64,000 nucleotides of DNA, from the NCBI RefSeq assembly GCF_002443255.2, contig NW_019211865.1:38620-102619 (forward strand), given 5' to 3'. Positions 46,655-58,600 of the stretch are shown piece after piece. Both the position numbers and the translations under genes were made by a program. The DNA comes from Varroa destructor. Its lineage: Eukaryota > Arthropoda > Arachnida > Mesostigmata > Varroidae. Position 1 is the stretch's first letter. The number at the start of each line of letters is the position of its first letter. The notes under the pieces are model-generated. The model did not search any database. It saw only the letters and a program-made list of their open reading frames with translations, and had not been told where the DNA came from.

Positions 46655-49600
46655 GTGTATTACTTATGGGTTCGAAAGTAATTGTTTATATTGTTACAGT
46701 TATGGATTATTAGTGTAGCTATAGGTTGTAATTATTGGGAGATCCTTAGGACTAAGTAAGCGATGTAATTTAGTAGTCCTCTTTCGCATATATCGTCTTC
46801 ATCAATAACATGTATGGTAGGTTGCACTACTGGTAGGACACTGATAAATATACATTTGTAATCAAGGCAACTTAATAATCGATGTAGAATAAATAGATAG
46901 TTAAAAAGCAAATAGTAAAACATACTGTACACAATTTAGAAGTTCATTTTTTTCAGGATGGATTAACTTGTGATTTGATTAGTAAGCGTGGTGGTGTCGG
47001 TGTCGTGCAAGGTAATTACTCTTATGATAGCGTAAGCGAGGAAGTCACTGGATTTGAAGAACCTACAAGTGTGGTGAGCTACTTACTGTTAAAGTCCTTT
47101 AAATACAACTATATTGACTATTTTTAGGCTGTTGTATAGATTATCTTCTGTGTAAATATATTATTCATACTACTATTGTACATACAATTTTGTCCCTTAC
47201 ATGCTACCGACTAGGTTTCCTGTCTTTATAATAAATAGAAGGATTCAATTCGCATGAAACAAGATGGATCCCTTTCACCTAGCTATTAAAAAATGACGTA
47301 GTTCACCGTGTTCTAACAGCGGGTTTATTTTTTAACATGTAGGATGGGCTGTTTGTAAAGCACGACTAATCAGCACTATATTATCGAGTACTTGTAATTA
47401 TGAGTACCCCAATAGACTAAATATAGGAGTTGATTTTGAAACAAACCTCTGAACCAAGGAAGGCTCTCTAGAACCAAGAAAAAAGCGAACAAGCTGTAAC
47501 ACTCATTCTGTGGAAGTAGAAAAAGCAAGTTAAGTCGTAAAACATAGTTCGCCTTCTCTTTAAACAATGGGTCGCTTTCAAGCGACTTGGAGGTATTAAG
47601 GCCCCTGGTATATCAAGCTGATTGAGAAGTACCCGAAAGGCATGGATAATACCGAAAGCCGCAAACAAGTTGGGACGTCATTTGCATGATACCTCAGCAC
47701 TAGCTGAAACGAAAACATCTTCATTTTTATGATTTCGTCAGTTGAAGTGCTTGTAAGGCTAACTTGGCAGACAATCGTCTTATAAACTTTGCAGCACAGG
47801 CATACCACCTACGAATGCTGTCTAAATTCGAATTTTTTTCAAATGGCCGAGTACAGCTTCACAAATGCGCACACTCAAGCCACTAGATAAAAGCTTTTTC
47901 AAAAGACCACATAAACAAACGTTCAGCGAAATCAGCTATCATCCGATTTCTTGTGGATGGAAAAAGAAACAGCTTCGGTAATCCCAAGGGCTTTGCAAGT
48001 GAAAAAAAAGCAAGGCAATTTAGCGCAACACAAACGGCGCGGACTCGCTAGTCGACGCTGTCAGACGATATTTCTGACGATACTTCCGATTCACTAAGGT
48101 CTAAAGAGATATGTGGGTATGGCTACCATATTACGGAATGTACAGGAAATACTTGCGTCATATATTATAGGTCTTATACGAGGCCGCTTAAACCTCGAGA
48201 AGTTAGTTGATATCGTTTGTTCCTTTTTTTAGAAATGAAGAAAGCCGTTTTTAATTCTTCTGTGACGAATATGTAAAAATCAATTGCTGACTTATTTATA
48301 ATACAGAGGATGTAACTACTGTAAGTAAAAGCAAACTTCCAGCGATATTTAATGCTCTGAGTATAGTGCACCGTGAAGGTATCATTTGTAGCGTTAAAAA
48401 AAAAACAAAATCAACAATGAAACCTATCCGCGCGTTTTATAAACTATTAGTTATACAAATTATGGAGTATCTGAAAATAGGTCATTGCCATATACTAATT
48501 AGGTAGCGCGGGATCGGTTCCGCAAGAATTTATAAAGAAAGAAGAAGAAATATGCAAATATGGCCATTGCATATCATAGATTTGATCCTGTTGAATAGTT
48601 ATGTATGGAATATTATTGAGCGAAACTTTAAGAAGTCTCGTCGACATAACAACGCCGACTTGCATATTGGTGCAACCAAGGAAGCGCCTCTACAGTTGCA
48701 AACGGAGATTTTGTAACAAATCGGTTAAAGAGTGTGAAATTGAAGTTGTTATCGAGGTGACGAAATTTAAGCGGATAACTGGCGTGTTCTATACAACAAG
48801 CTTAAGAAAACTTTTAGGTTTGTCAGTGATCATAGGCAACTTCAGTATGTCGTGCTAAAACTTGTAATATGCAGCCATTTATTATCGACTAAACGTTTTC
48901 TGAATAGCATTATCAATGTAAGTTAACTGTTACAACGTTATTTTGGGGGAATCGGTTTTAGTCTTGTGAAGTTCAGTAAAACTGATCTGAACGAAATGTT
49001 GCATTAAAGTTAAATATACATTTTATTGCACTCCTGAAATCCAAAAAGGCGTGAGTATTCTATTGAGAAATTTATGATGAAGATTTTGGCACATACCCGA
49101 CTCCTAGACATGTTATTTTCCGTCGTTTTTTAGTACACTGAGCGTTTTCTGAACATGGAATTCCGCTAATCTGCCCGTCGCCTTAAATAACGTATGAAAT
49201 ACTAGTTTATACTGAAAGCACTCTGAAAAGAAAGATTACTTATTCTGAGAAAAATCGTGTAACCACTGCGGTAAAAACATTTTCAGAAAAATTATTAAAA
49301 ACTACTCTTATCAACATTAGTACCGACGTTCTCAGCAACACGAGCTCTACCCAAATCTACCCTAAGTCTAAGATACTACTCTATTGACACAACAGAAATA
49401 GATGACGTCATACTGCGAAAGCTTCGCGAAATAAGAGCACGTTCTGTGACTTCTCAACAAGACCATGTGTTTACTATGAATAATTGGACACGTTTTTAAA
49501 TCTATTCAGTTTACGAATTCATCTCTGCTGAGTTAAAATCTGTTCTTGGGGATGGGGCAGTAACGATGTGGTTGCCTATCATTCCGATAATCGAGATCGA

Positions 49601-52600
49601 GAGCCCCGCATTGTCAAAAATGTCATGCCAGTGAATGAAGGCAGGATTGCTTATTAAGGCTTATTAAATTCTGATGATAGCTGGAGCAATAAAATCTCAA
49701 CAGTCAAGCTTCAAGTTGACAATACGCTGGCACAAATTGAGGAGTTTAAAAATTACATGAACTACCAGTTTTAAAAGAATACGGTAAGGTCTGCAAATGT
49801 TTGTCGTGAATTGACAGCCATTTTCAGTGACGATTGCGTTTATCTAAATGTGCAAACATACTGCGTGTATAGTTGTGTTGTCTGTTAATTTTCTGATGAT
49901 GACGATGATATTTTACTTTTTAGGGGACCATCTAAGTAAAGTTGTACCTATTTAAAAGGTTGTGTACCTGTATGCCATTTAGAATGGGTATTTTTCTTGG
50001 ACTTCTAGGTTGATTAGTACAGTGAAGTTACTCAAGGAGCGTATTTTCTGTGTCGGTATGTTTTCTTCTGATGCTACTCAAGTAATTGGCATGTGGTTCT
50101 TTCAATATATACTGTTGGAAAGCCTTAGGTATTGTAATTCTGTTACCTATTAGGAGACCTCTTCCTTATAAATGGTGAATTACGCCGGTTGGAGAGGCAA
50201 AATATAATTAGGGTATAAATAGTTATGTACTATAAAGTTGTAGGGGTTTTAAACTGTTTGCTTCCAGGTTGACTGTTTTTCGAGTTCTACCGTTAGCGTT
50301 TCATAACAAATCTAATATCATCGGCAGATAAAAACTGATTTGTTTAGTATAAGACTTTTCAGTCTGTGAAAGATCTTCATCTTCGGGTTCTTCATGAATC
50401 AATTGATTACTAGAAAGTCGTGATAGGGCATCATAATTGCTAAATAAATCAGTATTCCTGGCATCCTAATAAATGTCGTCCATCCAATAATATTACTTAA
50501 TAACAATATATCAACTGGAATTCTTTTTACAAAGTTAGTAGTGCTTTGAACAAAACTAGCAGCCGCAGCAGGAACGCCATACAAACAAATGCTAGAGTTG
50601 TAATTAACGATTTGTTCTATTTTACCTCAAGACCGATTGGGAAGTGAAAAAGTAGCAGGTTTTATTAAGACCTTTTTAGCTTCATTAAAGACTTCCTGAA
50701 TGAAAGTGGACTGATTACATTTCCTACAGAAGAGTTTATTTTGAACAGGTTTACAGATTTCTTTTAATCTATTTACAAACGCTGAATAATAAATAGATGA
50801 GGAACATTTTTTTAGTCGGACTTAAAAATCCGATGTTCTTATTCTTTGGAATAATTGGTCAAGCCCAGGTAGTAAAACCAGTAATTATGTCGCTTATATA
50901 AGCTTATGCTCGATTATGTCAATTAATAATTGGTCGATTTATCTATTCATTTTTTCGACTATAATAGCTGGGACTACTTCTTTCAAATGTGAGACGATCG
51001 TATCGATATTTTTTTCAGGTACTGGTATTTTTATTATAGTATGTAAATATAACTCCGCAAAAACTAGTGTTGAGGAATATTTTCCGTCTTTCAGCATAGT
51101 GGAGGTATCATTTGGTGTTAATAATGTAGAGTCAGACCGGTGAACTAATGTCGCCCGTTTTCTGAAGAATTATTGCTGTTGAAGCAACGTATTCCAAATA
51201 AGCGACTCACATACCTTTTTCTAGTCCAGGGAGAGCATGACACAAAACTGAATTTTACTTATGCTTTATTTTAATGCACTTGTTTAGACGAAACATTTGG
51301 GAGTACACCTGTCTTTTCAACGAACCCTTTCATTTTTCTAAGATGACATTCTCAATATGCGCTAGCTCTACTACGATATCAGAATGTACGAGTATTCTTA
51401 AGCAACTAGCAATTTTTTTAGGAGTAGGACATTGTGCTTAATGACATAGCAGTTGTTTTGATAGTGTTCGTATATTATTCCAAGCCTGTTTTGAAGCAAT
51501 CGAGTTTCTGCATGTTTGCTTTAGGCAGTAGAAAATTATAGAGCAACAACAAAGGATTTGCCTATTCATCATAGTTACACAAGCTCCGGTTACTTAAAAA
51601 TATAGTTAATGCAATATCACTTCCCTGAGTTTCCGAAGTGCACATCGTGCGTTTGTGGTCTACAAGTATTTCAGCAAAAATATCTTCTGCTAGCTCCATT
51701 ATTTGATTCTCTAGATGGTTTATATATTTTCATGAAACAATATTTCTTTCCATGGCCATTTTTACGGCGATATTGACAGTGCTGGTGAAAAAGGGACGTA
51801 TCTAACGTAACGTACCTTTATGTAGCTTTGCATGGTTAAAGGTTCATCCTGAATGAAGAATGTGTGCACATATTCTACATAGTTAAAAGGTATTGACCGT
51901 ATTGCTCATTTGTAATGATGCCTCTTGATTGTTTCAAGCGAGTGCGTAGTGACGCGTTTAGCGGTCGTTTCTCTTGCCGAATGGAGTATTCGGCTCTCGA
52001 GTAGAGTTAGCCGCTTCGTCTACGTATTCAGATCCTATTAAACCACAGACCCATATAGAAAAAGCAAAAATTTATAGCATTTGGTCTTACCTTTAAAAGT
52101 AAAATGATTTTTACACATTCCTTCAAAGAATTCACTTTTTCGAACTTCACGATTTTCGAACTTCACGATCGATTATAAACAAGAAGAACTTTCAAGTAGT
52201 TCATTGCTACAGAGATTTACTTAACCTGAAGGTGTTGAAAGTACGTCTGAACTGTAGTGATCGAAATATACCTCGTCTAATTTTTAAGCCAATACCGTTC
52301 TCTTCTTTCGTTAGGGTAGCATCATCTTAGACAACCATGTCTTTATATCTTGTTTTCGAACACAAGGCAGGGTTATACGAGCATTTCCGAATTCTGTCAT
52401 AAAACCCCTGTATAATACAGTCCTCTCGCGGCTGTTGCTAAGCCGCTGCTAAGGCTCTTCTTTCTCTTGTTCTAGATGAGTTAGCTTAAAAAAGCTTTTC
52501 TGATTTGATTTTACCTGCAGCCGCTATTCCAATATTTTGTAGTGGTAACCAATATTATTTTAAGTAATAGAAGTCTTGCCGCTAAATCAATGGTATGAAA

Positions 52601-55600
52601 GCCTGGTACCTAGAGTGAGGCACATTGTTATTTTGGTAGACTTAGAATGGTTTCTACTCTTTACTAGCTGTATATATGTAGATAAAAACGAGTTACCCTA
52701 GATGTGATCAACTCGGAAGATATGCGCATTGCGATCTCTAAATGTTTGACATACCACGTACACCATTGGACGCCTACTTGCGAATAGTCGTGCGAGTACC
52801 TTAAATAAATGGCAAGCAACTTTTCAGTAGTCCATGTATGTTTCTACATTTTTCTTATAAACGAATCATATGAGCCTTTCCAAATTTCTATTCAAACAGG
52901 TTTAAGGACGATATATCAGTACCGAATATCTTTCAAAAATCTCTATGATTGTTTCGAAGAAGTTTATTATTACGTATATTTACCGTCTCAGTTACCAAGT
53001 ACCTTTTTGTACCTCCGAATAAACTTACATCCCTATGAATTGCGCCATTCACTCATTTGTTTATGGTCTTTACCACTGCTGTCTATCACAAACCACAGAG
53101 TACTCGGTAATCTAGATACAAATTCGATAGTTCGAGCTGTTTGTTATAACCTGGCCCATTAATAAAATTGGTTTCCAATAGAATATAATTTAATAGAAAT
53201 AGTGATTTTATATGGAATTACTAAAATACATTTAATCTTATGGAGAATGAAAAAGATAAAGATAATGACAAGTAATAATGAGTGAATTTCTTTACAGGAA
53301 CAGGATGCATGCAACGCAGAAGCAAAAACAGGCGACATCAATGAGGACGCTGACTCTCTGAAGAAATCACTGATTGCAAAACAAGGTAAACAAGTCTAGT
53401 GGGACGCGTACATTATAGAAACCTCAATGTCCACATAATCGTGCAGTTGTAACGTGTGTCTATTAATCGAAGGACCATGGAGGTGCTCCAGGTTCAATTT
53501 TTCCAGCAAATCTAATCAATAGAAATTAGACCTAATGAAGATAATAATATTTTTTTGGCGCGGTGCCTCTAGACTACTCAAATTGACTCTCCTATCCGGA
53601 CAAGCTTTTGAAGCAATGGTAAAACAGAGGTACAAAGGCTTGTCTAAGAAAGAGTAGCTGAAAGTCAGCTATAGAAAAAAAATGCATTGACATTTATAAA
53701 GTTGAACTGGCAAGTGATTTGTTCCGGGCGTTTGGAACGCTAAAAGCCCTTGCTATTATTTGACGAAATAGGGCCAAAGAAGTGGGCCCAACTACACAAG
53801 CGGCTGACTAAGCAAGTGATATAGTTAGCCTATTAAGATACACACTGCTCAAATATTACACAAGAGATTTTACATGCAAAGCGAAACAACGGCAAACCTT
53901 CCAGGAGATATTATTCGGTCGCTGGCGCCCAATGGTAGCTAGTGTACACACAAATGGCGTTCGTAAACTGCGCACTGATCAGGTATAATACTGGTACCGA
54001 TCGACCGAAAAGCAAAACTGCGGATCGAAGATCTGATGCGACTCGAATAAAAACGTAGTAGATAAAAACTTTTTATTTATTATCCTGATATAAATAATTT
54101 ACGCAGTTTTACGAAATTAATGAGGTACAGCTTTCATTTGTCTTATAGCATCTGTACGTTTCGCATTCAGATGATGACCCTATGAATCGCAAACCAGTGA
54201 ATATGTTTTATTTGCATATTTCAAAAGAGCATTGGCTATTCCTGGCATTATGAAGAACGAGAAGTGTTCTTTTGCTGTCTGTCCACGGAGATGCGCTGTG
54301 TTACGACAGAAGGTTGAACCTTTTGCAAATGTCTGCAAATAACGATGAGACTTGGCTAATTTGTGGCTGGCTTGTTGTTGGTTGTGTAATGTATTAAGAC
54401 AGGACACCAATTTCTGAGGCTTTACCGATGACTGTTAGCTCTTGTTAGATTTTAAGCAATCCATGCGGCGTGTATTTTAGTGCAAAGCATTTTAGTGGCA
54501 GCCGCATTGTTTGCAGTTTTTGCATAGAGACTACTGCGACCATTGTTTTCAAGTCACGATTAATTCTCTAATAATTTCGCTATTAATCAAGTGAAACCAA
54601 GCATAATTAAATCTTTGTATGTTTATTTAGTATTACATAGTAATAGAATCGAGAAGAGGATCTCATCGAACGTCTTTTCTCTTAGTTTCTGTAGCTTATC
54701 CAATAACCGAGAACTGAATTTCGCTTCTTATCGAAAGCATGTAAAATAAGGTCCAAGTATTTTAGATCCCTGACACTCAAATGTACGTTCTCAATTAACT
54801 TTCTAAAATTATTTGAATACTTCTTAGTCTAAAGCTTTGAATCACTTTATTGGTGTTAGTGGTATAAGTATGTGAGATTGAATACTCTATGCAATCTCCT
54901 ATATACAGTTTTCAGTTAAGTTTATTCAGTGTCTTGTAGTTGTTATACATCTTCTCTTGCTTAGCTCTTTAGTTAGTTTTCCGTGCTGTTTCATAGAGAC
55001 ATGGTAACGGTTTATTTAGTTACACCTGTCGTGTAAAATATGTTGCCGTAATGATTTATAAATGATAGAGATGGTTAATTTGTCTTTAATTTCATCAAAT
55101 AAATGAGGCAGCAATACAAATGTTGATAGTTGTCAAAGATTTGAATTTTAAGAAACCTGAATTTAAACAATTTTATAAGATGCCCTTCGAAGTCGGCGTG
55201 CAGTGGTTCGATGGTATTCTGTTCCGTAATGATCCATTGCCTTCAAGCCATGATTGGTTAAGAAGATGGAACCGTATCTCATTGTTGTTATTGTATCATA
55301 TTATATATTACATTTTTCTATTTGTTTTATCATGTATTGTCAGGAGCTAGAATCCTCTGCACGGCACAGCGAAATATGTACATTGTTGCAAAGTTTTTTA
55401 GAAATACATTTCTTCGATGGGTTTGTCATGTTTTTACGTTTGTTCCCCAGTACATTGAGAACATCTTTAAATCCACCTCTAGCGCTTATGGCTAAATCTG
55501 GTGGAGTACTAAATTAATCTTCTCCGCGTAGGGACCGATATATACTTTCACATGGCTTTGATTTCGGAAAATTTTTGGTGTATTTTTTCTTTAGAGGTTA

Positions 55601-58600
55601 TAAAGTCGTTAATAACAAAAATTCTAATAAATTCTAATAATTCCATAATAATAACCGTTTACATGTACGTAAATACATTTATGAAAATATTGTAAAGATG
55701 CGCGCTGCGCGTATTAAAAATACAATGATTCCAAAATAAATGCAGCTCAGATCTGTATATAAGGGGCTACATTAGGCCGAATAAATCGCATTTCGAAAGT
55801 AACAGATTCGTCATTTGCACGATTCTGATGGCAGCGATGGCTGATCGAACCCAGGTCGTTTCCAGTCGGCAACGCCATGTTTTGGAATGGTTATGGGGCA
55901 AGCAGCGTTCGAAACGACCTCAGTAGTGTCAAGCACAGTTCAAGACAAGGTAGTCTGAGAACAAAAAAGGTGGCTGTCGATTCACCAAAGTATCTGCTTC
56001 CAGGAGAAGGGCGTCATGGCACACCAACAGGGCTATTGTAAGCTTTCAAGGGATTCCGAAGACAAAGATACGTGCGTGAATGATAATTTCGTAATTATCT
56101 CACTGGGGCTGCCTCGGTAAATTTTTAAACGCTCGCGTGACTCTCCTGGAAATATCGGAACCTAAAACATCAAACAATTTATTTGAATCTATGAATGGTG
56201 ACGAACGTAACACGTTAAGCAAGCTCATTGAACGCCCAGCAATAATTGCAGGGAGCGAGGTGACTTTAGGGACCAGTGCTTGCAGCCTTTTCTCCTTTAG
56301 AGCGTAATTTTTTTTTGCATTAACGGGATTATCGATATTTTTGTGCTTCGCAAGGCCGTCGTAGCTCGTTTAGCAGTACGGTGCTCAGACACACCGTCGA
56401 CGATTTTGGACTTAGTTAATATTGCGGTTGACGACAAACTAAAGTAACCATTCTCCGTACCAACCTCGCGAAAGATCTTATCCTTAGCCAGCCATTTTTG
56501 TCAAGGAGGTTCCGCTTATAATGAAGGACAATTACTCCTTGTAATCATTAGTGTAGGGCCGCTGGGGGTACGTCATATTACCATGGGCAGCAGTGTGCGC
56601 AGCACTCCCAAATGAACCCGACCAAGGTAATCAGCGCTACCACAACTGGGCGGGGTTCTGAGCTGTTTCCCATTCAGTTCAAGGATTACACTGTTTTGCG
56701 GAAATGCAGCGAGCACGAAAAAATGCATGCACAAAGCATCGTAAAACTTTCACACAGCCCGTAGTCTTTTCCGGTAGTACTGGTGAAGAGAAAAAAAAAA
56801 AGGACAATACGTTTTAGCGTCAACTATTACAGGCTTACGCAGCATTGCCCTTACTGGCGCCCTCTGCTTTATCCTTGGATTTAACAGACCATCATGCACC
56901 CATATAACAATATGAAAACGCCATTTTGCACACCATACAGACTCTACCAGCATGCCGTTAGGCTTTAGCAACGCATCCGCGAAGTTCTAAAGGCTATGGT
57001 CATTGAGACTCTGAGATACCAGATGATTCTGCTTTAACAATCAGACGAGTAAACGGTATATTACTCATCTGATTTCGACACTCACGTGATCTGCAAACAA
57101 ATGCATTTCCACAACCCAGTGGTATATCTAAGCTATAAGATCACGGCCGTAAGGATTTTTCCGGAACTTTAAGGTCCGGGTAGTAAAAACTCCGCGCAGC
57201 CGACGGGGGTCAAAATGTCGGCTTGTCTTCCTATCATTAACGTTTTACATAGGATCTTGCTCGGATTATGAGCCCCCTCTACGTTGTAGTCAATACAAAA
57301 AAAAAACTATGTTCAAGGCCAAGATTACAGAGGAGCCCGTCCTGTGCCAGTTTTGGCAAGATGTGGAAACGAGCTTTACAAGCAGATGCAAACGAAGCCG
57401 GGCGAACGGCAGTAGTTTTTCGGAAACGAAACGGGAGTACGATATACAATTACAGTGTTTCATTTGCCTAAATCACCAGCTATTGTTTCTCCATAGAAGG
57501 TATCCCAATCACCTCCACATTACTGATTTTCAATGATTTGTTTTCTGTCTCACAAGAAAGTATACTTAAAAACTAGAGAAGGGCCTCGTTAGGAAAAACC
57601 ATGCCGGTAATAATGTTGCAATATGTCTTTGCAGACGCTTCAGTGTTTTATGTCTAAGAGCTGATGTGAAACCATACATTGTTCTTCGTGCTAATATATT
57701 AATGTGTCCTTGCTGAGTAGCTTTCTAAAGACCATAATAAGAATATAGGAAAATAGGTTTTAATATCAGTTAGCTTCTCAGGTCAAGCAAAAGCGGTCGC
57801 CAATGTAACAATCACCAAGTACACAAGTACAAAAATTCACAAGAAAGCTAGCCAATTATTAAAGGATCTTATATACCAAGTGCCAGCTGAAGGTAAATTT
57901 ACTACTTCTATAGAAGCATTAAATCCTATCTATAATGTAGTTACTTTCGACTTTCACTTTTTTGTTAACTTTACATAACAAATACCAATACAATACAAAT
58001 AACAAATGTTATGCTATTACGGGAGTGGTTTAGGCGGTGAGATTTATACTAACATAATATGATCAGGCATCATCATTCAGTCTTCAAGAATCACAACAAC
58101 TTACATAGCTGTTCTTTTCGTGTGCTATCGTATATTACAGGAGAACAAAAAAAAGTAGGAGCTGAACAAAGTGACATTTGCAATGATAAAGATTTGAAGT
58201 TAATAGGGGAAATACGAGTTGAGACCCGGCTAAAGAGTGGACTAAATTACTGCGTTGGCCCTGATGACGATGCCGATGGGGTACTAGTGCTTGGTCCGTG
58301 TGAAGAACAGCGCCGTTGGCCCCATTCGCGACCGATTTCGATCGAAAGACGTCCAGAGGGCTTTGGTTTTACATTGCGTAACGTTGTGGCCTATCCCTCT
58401 CACATTCACAAGGTAGTTACCTTTCGCGCCTTTTGCTATAGTGGTCTTCAATTTCGAAATTAAGCATGTCGCTGTCTAGTAACACTAAGGCCTACTCTCG
58501 CCTAGGCGCTAGACAGTCGGATTAAACCGAAATCGAACTTATTCTTGCCGATTCTAAAAGATTTTAGTATGGTAACTTATTGGAATTTGCCTACGGATTC

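Noticed and set aside
46957..47011. Alternative donor (caag|gtaatt) for ARHGAP-like exon 2
   Set aside because: It would leave phase 1, whereas exon 3 opens only in phase 0; the donor at 47073 fits.
52809..53162. 117-codon open frame before ARHGAP-like exon 3
   Set aside because: Composition follows the AT-rich background (Y, F, I, L rich), with no domain; likely chance.
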